Assembly (NCBI GenBank): GCA_041395325.1
Contig: JAWLAT010000016.1
Coordinates: forward strand, 46,511 to 110,510
Source: JAWLAT01 sp041395325
Lineage (GTDB): Bacteria > Pseudomonadota > Gammaproteobacteria > Xanthomonadales > SZUA-5
DNA length: 64,000 bases
Direction: 5' to 3'
In this document: positions 44,737 through 53,703 of the stretch, piece after piece
Numbering within the stretch: position 1 is the first letter of the stretch
How the letters are laid out: every line of letters starts with the position of its first letter
Notes under the pieces: generated by a model
Database searches by the model: none
Seen by the model: the letters and a program-made list of their open reading frames with translations, nothing else
Told to the model about the DNA's origin: nothing
Program-made: the position numbers and the translations under genes

Positions 44737-45267
44737 GGCCGGTGCGGTGGCCGAAACGAACTCAACCTCGTCGAGGAAGGCCGAGTCGGAGGCCTGGGGA
44801 ACCTGTGGCAACGTCAAGTCCTTTGCATCGACCCAGGTTGCCTTCTCCGGCGCCGCCACGCCACCCAACAGCATATCAACGCCAACTTCGAGGACTTCCA
44901 CTTCGTCCTCGCAATCCGGTCCCGCTTCTGCGGCCTGCGACAATGGCAGCGCCATCTCGGGCTGTGTCGCCGGATCAAAGCCCCCATCGGCTGCGAACGC
45001 CGCTGAGCCCGCCACACCCATGGCGACCGCCAGTCCCACCCCGGCAGCCGCGCGCGCCAGCCGCTGCGGCGATCGCGGAACAGCATAGGCCACGCAGATG
45101 GGCGCCTGACTGTTGGCCAGCAATGCTCTCCGCTGGGCTTCATCCAGCAGATCCAGACGATGAACCCGCTGCTGGCAATGGGTACAGAGGTCACGGCCGG
45201 GTTGCGGCGCCTGTCGCAGACGCAGCGGACAGGGTGAATCGATCTTCGGGTATTGGCCGTGGCTCAT
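44725..45267 (-). CDS. Small zinc-ribbon/membrane protein
   Basis: About 180 residues from ATG 45267; upstream in-frame starts at 45282 and 45297 are possible. The N-terminal pattern SPCPLRLRQAPQPGRDLCTH, then CQQRVHRLDLLDEAQRRALL and APICVAYAV, resembles a family of proteins with C...GRFCxxCxxxVxDLS...C arrangement seen in proteobacteria and Bacteroidota. One membrane segment (AAGVGLAVAMGVAGSAAFA) and an acidic tail follow. Function unknown. Five bases from the convergent transglutaminase gene. Confidence 0.72.
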   Translation of the reverse strand: MSHGQYPKIDSPCPLRLRQAPQPGRDLCTHCQQRVHRLDLLDEAQRRALLANSQAPICVAYAVPRSPQRLARAAAGVGLAVAMGVAGSAAFAADGGFDPATQPEMALPLSQAAEAGPDCEDEVEVLEVGVDMLLGGVAAPEKATWVDAKDLTLPQVPQASDSAFLDEVEFVSATAPAPRR

Positions 45268-45349
45268 CGGTGTTCCCATCATCGGCGGGTGACTCACGCT
45301 AGCGCATGCCTCCCGCGTACGCAGCCTCTCGCACTCGAAATCGCAAGTC

Positions 45350-47689
45350 TCACTCCGCCGCTGCGACCTCCGGCGCAGCGACGGTCAATCCCAATGGCAG
45401 CTTGCGCAGGCGTACGCCGGTGGCCGCGAAGATCGCGTTCGCCAGCGCCGGCGCCAGCGTCGGAACCGCCATCTCGCCAGCACCGCCGGGATCGGCCTCG
45501 GATGGGATCAGGATGACCTCGACCGACGGCGCCTCGTCGATGCGCAGCAACGGGTAGGTGTCAAAGTTCTGCTCGACCACCTGCCCGTCGCTGACCCGAA
45601 TCTGCAGGCGCAGCGCCGTACTGAGGCCATCGATGGTGCCGCCGATGGCCTGGGCTTCCAGTCCCAGCGGGTTGATGATCCGACCCACATCCAGCGCACA
45701 GACGCAGCGTTCGATGCGGTAACGGCCATCGGCGTCGACCCGCACCTCCAGCGCGTGCGCCGCATAGCCACCGAAGGTGAAGTGGCAAGCCAGACCCAGA
45801 CCAGTCCGCGCCGGGACCGCCCTGCCCCAGCCGATCCTGTCGGCAACCGCACGCAGCACACCGGCCAGTCGACCCGTATCCAGCTCCGGGCCGCCATGCT
45901 GTGCATAGGGCAGCCGACGTCCGGGTTCCAGCTGCCTCAGTCGAAAATGCAGCGGATCCTGCCCACTCGCATGGGCCAGTTCGTCGATGAAGCTCTGCAC
46001 CGCGAAGGCGTTGGCGGTGTGCGCCGGGGCACGCCAGGAACCACGAAGCATGCCCGACTGCAGCGCGAACCATTCCATGCGGACATGCGGGACCAGGCCG
46101 CTGGGCAAATCATCGGCATAGAGTTCCGGTGCTGCCAGGTCAGCTGCTTCAGTGACACCAGGTCGGCGATGGTATTTGCTGGTGCTGGCCAAGCGGTGCG
46201 ACCACGCCTGCAGCGCACCCTCGGAGGTCAGACCAGCCTCCAGTTCGTGCAGGCCGCAGGGTCGGAAAAAGTCGTGGCGGATGTCGTCCTCACGACTCCA
46301 CAACAGCCGGATCGGGACGCCAGCTGCCTGCGAGAGCAGCACGGCCTCGGCGACGAAATCGTTGCTGAGGCGGCGCCCGAAGCCCCCGCCAGCCCGCGTC
46401 ATCTGCACCTCAATCCGGCGACGATCGATACCGGTCAGATCACTGGCCACGCGCGCGGCACCGGCCGGCATCTGCATCGGCGCGATGATCTGGATCCGAT
46501 CGGCCTGCACGTGCACACAGGCGTTCTGCGGTTCCATCGGCGCATGGGCGACGTACGGCACTTCGTAGCGAGCACGCAGGCGCAGCGCGGCATTTTCCAG
46601 TTGAGAATCGACCTCACCCTCATCACGCACCCGGAATCCCGCTTCCCGGGCATCGAGCAGTGCATTGGCCTGCGCCCACAGAGCGGCACTGGATTCCCGC
46701 GCCGCCGGTCCAGGCTGCCAGCGAATGCGCAAGGCCTTCCGACCCTGCAGAGCCGCCCAGCTGTGCCGTGCCAACACCGCCACACCAGGCGCCATGTTGG
46801 CACTGATGGCATCGCCAGGCTGCGGTCCGGGCAAGGCCAGCACCTTCACCACGCCCGGGACGGCCAGCGCCGCGCTGGCGTCGAAATCGATCAACGCGCC
46901 CTCCAGATGCGGACAGCGCGCCACCACGGCCACCAGCTCGTCCGGCATCCGTGCGTCGATGCCATAGGTCGCCCGCCCATGAACGATGTCGCCGGCGTCG
47001 ACGACGCGTTGCGGCCGGCCGATCAACCGGTACTCGCTGGCGGACTTCAATGGCAGCGGTTCACTGGCGGGTGTCAGCGTGGCGGCCAACGGTGCAAGCG
47101 CGCCGTAGTCCAGGCGCCGGCCATCGCTGTGCCGAACTTCGCCGGCAGAGGTCGACGTGCTGGCCAGATCGCACTGCCAATGCCGGGCGGCGGCCCGACG
47201 CAACAAGTCACGAACCACCGCCCCGGCCTGACGCAGATCCTGCCAGGCGGTGGCGATCGACGTACTGCCGCCAGCGCCTTGCGGACCATACGTCCAGCCC
47301 AGGGTCGGGGGATCGCCCTGCTCCACCAGTCCCAGCGGCAACTGCCGTACCTCGACGCGAGACCAGTCGGCGTCCATCTCCTCGGCCAGAATCAGCGGCA
47401 GCGAGGTCTTGACGCCCTGTCCGATTTCCGGCGCACGGGCGCCGATCAGGATGCGCCCGTCAGCTTCGATGAGTACGAAAACACCCAGTTCGGTGGCGCG
47501 GCCGAGATGAGCCGGCTCGATGTTCAATGAGGGTCTGGATCCCCGCCCGCAGGCCACCAGCAGCCCGCCAGCGGCGCTCAGGCTCATCCCCAGCCAGCGG
47601 CGTCGACCGAGCCGCAACGGCCGGCGCATCGCCGCCCGCAACACGGGCAGAAAGTCCTCGCCCGCTTTCGCATCGGATGAATCCGTCAT
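45350..47689 (-). CDS. Isoquinoline 1-oxidoreductase-type molybdopterin subunit (IorB-like)
   Basis: 779 residues. A Tat signal (RRRWLGMSLSAAGGLLVAC) is followed by xanthine dehydrogenase-family molybdopterin-binding domains: GARAPEIGQGVKTSLPLIL, MEPQNACVHVQADRIQI, GGGFGRRLSNDFVAEAVLLS, FGGYAAHALEV and the catalytic Glu region DPGGAGEMAVPTLAPALANA. Such enzymes hydroxylate N-heterocycles or oxidise aldehydes in the periplasm together with a small 2Fe-2S subunit and a cytochrome. No such partner gene is adjacent: the upstream neighbour is a phosphoribosyltransferase. The partner must be elsewhere or lost. Confidence 0.9.
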   Translation of the reverse strand: MTDSSDAKAGEDFLPVLRAAMRRPLRLGRRRWLGMSLSAAGGLLVACGRGSRPSLNIEPAHLGRATELGVFVLIEADGRILIGARAPEIGQGVKTSLPLILAEEMDADWSRVEVRQLPLGLVEQGDPPTLGWTYGPQGAGGSTSIATAWQDLRQAGAVVRDLLRRAAARHWQCDLASTSTSAGEVRHSDGRRLDYGALAPLAATLTPASEPLPLKSASEYRLIGRPQRVVDAGDIVHGRATYGIDARMPDELVAVVARCPHLEGALIDFDASAALAVPGVVKVLALPGPQPGDAISANMAPGVAVLARHSWAALQGRKALRIRWQPGPAARESSAALWAQANALLDAREAGFRVRDEGEVDSQLENAALRLRARYEVPYVAHAPMEPQNACVHVQADRIQIIAPMQMPAGAARVASDLTGIDRRRIEVQMTRAGGGFGRRLSNDFVAEAVLLSQAAGVPIRLLWSREDDIRHDFFRPCGLHELEAGLTSEGALQAWSHRLASTSKYHRRPGVTEAADLAAPELYADDLPSGLVPHVRMEWFALQSGMLRGSWRAPAHTANAFAVQSFIDELAHASGQDPLHFRLRQLEPGRRLPYAQHGGPELDTGRLAGVLRAVADRIGWGRAVPARTGLGLACHFTFGGYAAHALEVRVDADGRYRIERCVCALDVGRIINPLGLEAQAIGGTIDGLSTALRLQIRVSDGQVVEQNFDTYPLLRIDEAPSVEVILIPSEADPGGAGEMAVPTLAPALANAIFAATGVRLRKLPLGLTVAAPEVAAAE

Positions 47690-47906
47690 CGCCGCCTCCC
47701 CAGGTCTGGACCACCGCCGTCTGACTGCGGGAGTGTTGTCGACGGCATCTGCGCGCCGTCAATGCAAGACTCGCCATGGGACAGCCGGCGTCTGACCAGA
47801 CCCTAGCAATGCGCAATGGCGTTGGCCTGTGCCGATGGATGCCACGTCGGCCGCATGGGCCAGGGCGAGCCTGGGATACGGTCAGTCGACCGTGCCCACC
47901 GCCACC

Positions 47907-48458
47907 TCAACTGCGCTGAGGGCGGAACAGGTCGATGGCCAGTTCCTGCTCGAAGGGCGGCACGCGACATTCGATGACGTCGGTCGGCGCGATCTGCAGT
48001 CGCAGGCCCACGACGTCGGCATGAATTGGCAAGCGCGTCACGCAACGATCGACCAGCACCGCGGTGCGCACCGGATCCGCTGCGCAGTCGTGCAGGAAAC
48101 CCAGCACCTTGAACAACGAGTGGCCCTGGTAGAGCACATCGTCAACGACCAGCACCTGCTGGCCGCTCAGCGCGTCAGCGGGCACATCGGGTCGATCCAT
48201 TCGGGTTTCGGGATGCAGCAGAGTCAAATCATCGCCATAGCGCTTGACCTTCAGATCGAGGCGTTCGATCTGCAGCGCCGGCGCCAGTCGCAACAGCCCT
48301 TCCCGCAAGCGATCGGCCAGCGGAGCACCGCGGCGCAGCACACCCACCAGCCACAGCGGACGCGAGTGATCGATCAGGCCGTGACACTGCCGCGCCATGG
48401 CGTCGAACACCGGCTGCAGTTGCGCATCGGTGTACAGGCGAAAAGTCTCCCCTTCCAT
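47907..48458 (-). CDS. Type I phosphoribosyltransferase (PyrR/Hpt-like)
   Basis: 183 residues from ATG 48458. The PRPP-binding motif QQVLVVDDVLYQGHSLFKVL and the flexible region VGVLRRGAPLADRLREGLLR match type I phosphoribosyltransferases; AVLVDRCVTRLPIHADVVGL is PyrR-like. Substrate could be uracil, hypoxanthine/guanine, or it may be an RNA-binding regulator. No pyr gene is adjacent. An upstream in-frame extension to 48641 is not conserved in the family. Confidence 0.85.
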   Translation of the reverse strand: MEGETFRLYTDAQLQPVFDAMARQCHGLIDHSRPLWLVGVLRRGAPLADRLREGLLRLAPALQIERLDLKVKRYGDDLTLLHPETRMDRPDVPADALSGQQVLVVDDVLYQGHSLFKVLGFLHDCAADPVRTAVLVDRCVTRLPIHADVVGLRLQIAPTDVIECRVPPFEQELAIDLFRPQRS

Positions 48459-48738
48459 CGCTAGTCCCCACATCCAGATCGGTCGGCAGCGGGAGTGTAC
48501 GGCAGCGGCGCCCTTGGTCAGGCCAGGCCCGGCCATGCGCACTTGCGCGTGGCGCATGTGGGTTGCCGGCTGCTTGCTCGGACGATCGGATCGATCGATC
48601 GGTACGCCGGCATGCCCTGAACCGATTGCGCCTTGGCCCATCGAGCACGGGGCGCTGTGGTGACGCCAGCGCTGCGTCGCGCCCGATCACCACCCGCCCC
48701 CATGTATCCTTGGCGCCCCGTTTGCCAGGCTGGTCGGT

Positions 48739-49629
48739 ATGCCCGCTGTACGTTCACTCGAAGTCGCGCTGTTGCAGGACCATCACCGTGGCAGTGCCGA
48801 GGCCAATTTGCAGGCCATCGAAGCCGGTTTGGCTCGCGCGGCGGCAGACGGCGCGCAGCTGGTGCTGCTGCAGGAACTGCACAACGGGCCCTATTTCTGC
48901 CAGCAGCAATCGGTCGATGTCTTCGATCTGGCCGAATCGATTCCCGGACCGACCACCGAACGACTGGGCCGCGTCGCCGCGCAGCTGGGACTGGTCATCG
49001 TGGCCTCGCTGTTCGAACGACGCGCCGCCGGCGTCTATCACAACACGGCCGTGGTCATTGAGCGCGACGGCAGCATCGCCGGCCGTTATCGCAAGATGCA
49101 CATTCCGGACGATCCCGGCTTCCTGGAGAAGTTCTACTTCACCCCGGGTGATCTGGGCTTCGAGCCGATCGATACTTCGGTCGGCCGGCTCGGCGTGCTG
49201 GTCTGTTGGGACCAGTGGTACCCCGAAGCGGCGCGGTTGATGGCGCTGGCCGGCGCCGAACTGCTGCTCTATCCCACCGCGATTGGCTGGGATCGGCGTG
49301 ACGAGGAAGACGAACGGATGCGTCAGCGGCAGGCCTGGATCCTGGCCCAGCGCGGCCATGCGGTCAGCAACGGGCTGCCCGTGCTCAGCTGCAACCGCTG
49401 TGGCCTGGAACCCGACCCGCAGGGCCATTCGGCCGGGATCGACTTCTGGGGCAACAGCTTTGTCTGCGGACCGCAGGGCGAGATGCTTGCCGAAGCCGCG
49501 GCCGAGCCCACGTTGCTGCGCGCCCGCCTGGACCTGGGTCGCAGCGAGGATGTACGCCGGATCTGGCCCTTCCTGCGCGACCGCCGCATCGATGCCTATC
49601 AGGACCTGCTGTTGCGCTTCCGGCGCTGA
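48739..49629 (+). CDS. aguB: N-carbamoylputrescine amidase
   Basis: 296 residues of the nitrilase superfamily with the Glu-Lys-Cys triad: Glu in LVLLQELHNGPYF, Lys in GRYRKMHIPDDPGFLEKFYF, and Cys156 in LGVLVCWDQWYPEAARLMAL. FYFTPGD and GNSFVCGPQGEML are typical of AguB. It converts N-carbamoylputrescine to putrescine in arginine-derived polyamine synthesis. The usual partner agmatine deiminase (aguA) is not in the window. A TraB-family gene follows after 23 bases. Confidence 0.92.
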   Translation: MPAVRSLEVALLQDHHRGSAEANLQAIEAGLARAAADGAQLVLLQELHNGPYFCQQQSVDVFDLAESIPGPTTERLGRVAAQLGLVIVASLFERRAAGVYHNTAVVIERDGSIAGRYRKMHIPDDPGFLEKFYFTPGDLGFEPIDTSVGRLGVLVCWDQWYPEAARLMALAGAELLLYPTAIGWDRRDEEDERMRQRQAWILAQRGHAVSNGLPVLSCNRCGLEPDPQGHSAGIDFWGNSFVCGPQGEMLAEAAAEPTLLRARLDLGRSEDVRRIWPFLRDRRIDAYQDLLLRFRR

Positions 49630-49652
49630 CAGCCGACCACATGGACTTGCCA

Positions 49653-50885
49653 ATGACCACCGAAGCCGCGCCGGCGGGACCGACCGATCCGGCCGCCCAG
49701 ATCGACAAGCAACCGCTGGAGCGGATCAGCCGCGACGGCGTCGAGTACATCGTCCTGGGCACTGCCCATGTGTCGCGCGCCAGTGCCGAAGCCGCTCGGC
49801 AGTTGGCCAGTGAACTGGACATCGATGCGATTGCTGTCGAACTGGATGCCGGACGGCACCAGGCGCTGACCGATGCCGAGAGCTGGCGCAAGCTGGATCT
49901 GTTCGAGGTCATCCGCAAGGGCAAGGCTGGCCTGGTGGCCGCCAATCTGGCGCTGGGCGCCTACCAGAGGCGGCTCGCCGAGCAGTTCGGCATCGAGCCC
50001 GGTGCGGAGCTGAAGATTGCCTGCGAAGTGGCGGCCGAGCGTGACAAGCCGTTGTGGTTGATCGACCGCGACATCGGCCTGACGCTGCGCCGCGCCTATG
50101 CCGCCATCTCGCTGTGGGACCGCTTCAAGTTGATCAACGGCATGCTGGCCAGCCTGTTCGTCGACGAGCAGATCGATGAATCGGAGATCGAGAAACTCAA
50201 GGAAGGCGACCTGTTGGAACGCACCTTCTCCGAGTTTGCCAGCCAGTCCGAAGGCCTCTATCACAGCCTGATCGCCGAACGCGATGACTACATGGCGGCG
50301 CGTTTGCGTGACGAGGCCGGCAAGGCGGCGGTCCAGCGCGTATTGGTGATCATTGGCGCCGGCCACATGAAGGGCATGGGTAAGGCGCTGGCGCACGGCG
50401 AACAGGCACCAACCGAAGTGCGCGAACGGCTGGAACAGCCACCACCGCCATCCCTGTTCGGGCGCATCTTCAACTGGACCATGATCACCGCCGTGGTGGC
50501 ACTGCTGATCTGGGGCTTTGTGCAGGGCCTGTCGACCGGCACCGAAGTATTGACCGTATACGTCGCGATGACCGGCGGCCTGGCGTTCACCGGCGCCTTG
50601 CTGGCCGGGGCACATCCGCTCAGTGCACTGGCAGGCGGTTTGTCGGCGCCATTGACGGTGCTTCATCCGGCCCTGGCTGCGGGCATGTTCAGCGCAGGCG
50701 CCGAGGCCTGGCTGCGCCGCCCGACTGTCGCGGACTTCGAAGCCCTGAAGAATGATGTCGCCACGCCCAAGGGCTGGTGGCGCAATCGCGTCGCGCGTGT
50801 GCTGCTGGTTTTTGTCCTCACCAATCTCACGACCGCGATCGGTGTCTGGGTCGCTGGCGTGGAAATCATCCGGCGTCTGAACTGA
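49653..50885 (+). CDS. TraB/PrgY family membrane protein
   Basis: About 410 residues from ATG 49653; an in-frame ATG at 49641 is also possible. The TraB signature is clear: VEYIVLGTAHVSRASAEAA with the conserved GTAHVS, AIAVELDAGRH, and the second motif VLVIIGAGHMKGM. The C-terminal third has several membrane helices (WTMITAVVALLIWGFVQGL, VYVAMTGGLAFTGALLAGAH, VLLVFVLTNLTTAIGVWVAG). Enterococcal PrgY binds peptide pheromone; in other bacteria a metallo-hydrolase fold shared with GumN/TIKI is predicted, substrate unknown. Confidence 0.9.
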   Translation: MTTEAAPAGPTDPAAQIDKQPLERISRDGVEYIVLGTAHVSRASAEAARQLASELDIDAIAVELDAGRHQALTDAESWRKLDLFEVIRKGKAGLVAANLALGAYQRRLAEQFGIEPGAELKIACEVAAERDKPLWLIDRDIGLTLRRAYAAISLWDRFKLINGMLASLFVDEQIDESEIEKLKEGDLLERTFSEFASQSEGLYHSLIAERDDYMAARLRDEAGKAAVQRVLVIIGAGHMKGMGKALAHGEQAPTEVRERLEQPPPPSLFGRIFNWTMITAVVALLIWGFVQGLSTGTEVLTVYVAMTGGLAFTGALLAGAHPLSALAGGLSAPLTVLHPALAAGMFSAGAEAWLRRPTVADFEALKNDVATPKGWWRNRVARVLLVFVLTNLTTAIGVWVAGVEIIRRLN

Positions 50886-50934
50886 GATCCTGCTCGGTTG
50901 CCGGTATCGCCACTATTGCGGATGGGCCCTCGCC

Positions 50935-53652
50935 ATGAGCCTGCTGTCTCGATTGTTCAAACCCGCCTGGCAACACGACTCGGCCAGCCGTCGACTGGCT
51001 GCGGTCCAGGAGAGCCAGGAACCGGCCCTGCTTGAGGCGCTGCCTGCACTGGCCACCACCGATCCCCATCCGCGCGTCCGCCGCGCCGCCCTGCAGCGTC
51101 TGGGTGACCTGGGTCTGTGGGGCGATCGCAGCCGTCACGATGCCGATCCTGAGCTACGCGATGACGCGCGGCGCCAGTACGTCAACGGCCTGATCGGCGC
51201 CGATACCGAACTGCTCCCAGTGGCCGAGCGGCTGCTGCGGGTGGAGGAATCGGTCGAGGTGCTGGAAGCGGTTGCCGCTCGGGCGCGCCAAATGGCGCTG
51301 CGCCGGCTCGCGCTGGAGCGCAGTCAGCGCCCCGGACTGCTGGCCGACTGCGCCTTGAGTGATCCGGACGCTGAGCTGCGTTTGTGGCTGGTCGGCCGAA
51401 TCGACACCGAGGCCGCCTTGCGGCGCATCGCCGACCAATCCCGCACTCGCGACAAACGCGTCCACCGACTTGCCCGCGAGAAGCTGGAGGCGCTGCGTCT
51501 GGCCGACGGTGATCGCGCTGTCGCCGAGCAACGGGCCCAGGCAATCTGCACCGAGCTCGAGACCCTGATTCATGCACTGCCGGCCGATGGTCTGCAGCGT
51601 ATCGCCGCCATCGAGGAACGCTGGCGGACTCTGCCGCAGGCTCAGGACCCCGATTGGCAGCGCCGCCACGATGGCCTGGTCGAAACGGCTCGCGCAGCGC
51701 TGAACGCACACGAGCGGGCGCTGCAGGCGGCCGCTGCCGCTGCCAGGCAAACCGAGCAGGCGGCCGAGGCAGAGCCCGCCCAGACTGCTGCGGAAGCATC
51801 GGTGGTCGAGGAACCGCCAGCAGCCGAGGTCCCGGTCGAGCCCGAGGATCCGCGGACAGTGGCCCTAGACGCATCGTTGGCTGAGGCCCGGCGGCAACTG
51901 GCCGAGAATCCGGAGCTCGATCTGTCGCCCTGGACCCAACAACTCGAGACGCTTGCCGCCGACAGCGAGCCGCCTGCCGCATTGTCTGAACTGCAGCGGC
52001 AGCTCAACCAGCTGCACCGGCTGCAGGAGCGCCACCGACGCGAACAACTCGAAGCCGAGGCCATGGCGCTGCTGCCTCCCTTGCGTGCAGCCGTGGAAGG
52101 CCAGCAGGCGACCGCTGCGCGACAACAGCTGGAACGCCTGGAACAGCTGCGCGAGGCACTCGGCGGGCTGCCTCGCAGCATCCGCGCCGAGGTCTCGGCC
52201 CTGCGCGGCGAGGCGCGCAAGTTGCTGGATTGGCAGCGTTGGTCCAACAACGAAATCAGACGTCGGCTGTGCGACGAGGCGGCGGCCCTGCCCGCGGCCG
52301 GCCTGCACCCGGACGCCATGGCTACCCGCGTTCGCGAACTGCAGGATGAGTGGAAACGGCTGGACCTGATCGAGGAGATCGATCCAAAGGCACCCTATCG
52401 TGGCCTGGCCCGACGCTTCCATGCACTGATCCAGCAAGCGCTCAAGCCTGCCCGACCGTTCTTTGAGAAGCGCAAGGAACTGCGCCGCGAGCGCACCGAA
52501 GCGCTGTCCCAGCAGACTGGAGAACTGGAGCAGCAGCTGGGACGCATCGGCCACGACCGTCGCGCCCTGATCGCGCTGCGACGCTCACTCGGTGATTCGC
52601 TGCGCCAGCTCGACGACGTCGATCCGCGCCAGCGGCGCGAGTTGGGACAACGCCTGCGCGCCGATCTGACGTTGGTCGACGCCCAACTACAGGCGCAGGC
52701 CGATCAGGTCGAACTGGCCAAGCGCAAGCTGCTGGCCGAATTGCGCCGCGACCTGGCCGCCAGTGCCCCCGAACAGCGTCCAGATCGGGCCAAGCAGGCC
52801 CAGCAGCAGTGGAAAACACTGGGCATCGGCGATCGGCGTCGCGATCAGCAGCAATGGATCGAACTGCGCGAGCTGGTCGACCCGATCTTCCTCGATGTCG
52901 AGGCTGCTCGTGCTCAGGAACGGGCGGAAACTGATGCCCGTCAGGCGCAGCTGCGCGAGATTCATCAGCGCATCGAAGTTGCCTTGCAGGACGACAACGT
53001 CAGCCCACAGTCCCTGCAACAGCTGGCCGATGCCTGCCGCGCCGAACTGGCCGAGCTGGCCCCGCTGGAGCGGACGGCAGAGCAGCGCAGTGACCGCTTG
53101 CTGCAGCAATTGCAGACGCGTCAGGAGCAGGCCGAGCAGCGCCAGCGATTGGCCTCCTTCAGCGCTCTGGCCACGCGAGCGGCGCGACTGGACCGGTTGG
53201 AACAGGCCTGGATTCGCGGCGATGGGCTCGACCGCGAGGCCCTGGCCGAGCTGATTGAACCGGCGCTCACCGACGCGACGCTGCAGTCGGCCCTGCGGCA
53301 ACGGCACGACCGACTGCTGGCCCTGGTTGGCGACGGCGACGAGGCACAAATGGCCACTGTGCTGCAGGCGCTGGAGGAACAGCATCGGCTGGCCGAAGCG
53401 CTGCTGCTCGAGTGTGAGTTCCACACGGGCATCGACAGCCCCAGCGAAGCCCGTCAGGCGCGCATGGATCTGCAGGTGCAGAAGCTGGCGCAACGCATGA
53501 GTGGAGGTGCAGCCGCAGGCGGGGCTGCCGAAGCGGCGCGGCTGTGGGCCGCGTGGTTCTCCATCGGCCCGATGGAAGCCGCGACGAGGCAAGCTTTGGC
53601 GGAGCGCTTCAACCGCTGCCGCGGCGGGCTGGAAGCTCAGATCTCCGGATAG
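50935..53652 (+). CDS. DUF349 repeat protein
   Basis: 905 residues, almost entirely helical. The N-terminal 230 residues look HEAT-like (RRLAAVQESQEPALLEALPA, DPHPRVRRAALQRLGDLGLW). An Ala/Glu/Pro-rich linker follows at 260-310, then DUF349-type coiled-coil repeats with their E-W-K and F-x-x-x-R-x-x-L pattern (LQDEWKRLDLIEEIDPKAPY, RRFHALIQQALKPARPFFEK). Related proteobacterial proteins are large cytosolic coiled-coil proteins of unclear role. It stands alone between the TraB gene and a convergent ppnN. Confidence 0.88.
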   Translation: MSLLSRLFKPAWQHDSASRRLAAVQESQEPALLEALPALATTDPHPRVRRAALQRLGDLGLWGDRSRHDADPELRDDARRQYVNGLIGADTELLPVAERLLRVEESVEVLEAVAARARQMALRRLALERSQRPGLLADCALSDPDAELRLWLVGRIDTEAALRRIADQSRTRDKRVHRLAREKLEALRLADGDRAVAEQRAQAICTELETLIHALPADGLQRIAAIEERWRTLPQAQDPDWQRRHDGLVETARAALNAHERALQAAAAAARQTEQAAEAEPAQTAAEASVVEEPPAAEVPVEPEDPRTVALDASLAEARRQLAENPELDLSPWTQQLETLAADSEPPAALSELQRQLNQLHRLQERHRREQLEAEAMALLPPLRAAVEGQQATAARQQLERLEQLREALGGLPRSIRAEVSALRGEARKLLDWQRWSNNEIRRRLCDEAAALPAAGLHPDAMATRVRELQDEWKRLDLIEEIDPKAPYRGLARRFHALIQQALKPARPFFEKRKELRRERTEALSQQTGELEQQLGRIGHDRRALIALRRSLGDSLRQLDDVDPRQRRELGQRLRADLTLVDAQLQAQADQVELAKRKLLAELRRDLAASAPEQRPDRAKQAQQQWKTLGIGDRRRDQQQWIELRELVDPIFLDVEAARAQERAETDARQAQLREIHQRIEVALQDDNVSPQSLQQLADACRAELAELAPLERTAEQRSDRLLQQLQTRQEQAEQRQRLASFSALATRAARLDRLEQAWIRGDGLDREALAELIEPALTDATLQSALRQRHDRLLALVGDGDEAQMATVLQALEEQHRLAEALLLECEFHTGIDSPSEARQARMDLQVQKLAQRMSGGAAAGGAAEAARLWAAWFSIGPMEAATRQALAERFNRCRGGLEAQISG

Positions 53653-53666
53653 ATTCCGGCGTTGCC

Positions 53667-53698
53667 AAAAAAGCGGGACGCCGTGACGGCGTCCCGCT
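53667..53698 (-). terminator. Rho-independent terminator of ppnN
   Basis: On the minus strand a perfect 12-bp stem (AGCGGGACGCCG / CGGCGTCCCGCT, loop TCA) is followed directly by TTTTTT. It lies 6 bases beyond the ppnN stop and also separates the convergent DUF349 gene. Confidence 0.9.
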
Positions 53699-53703
53699 GC
53701 AGC

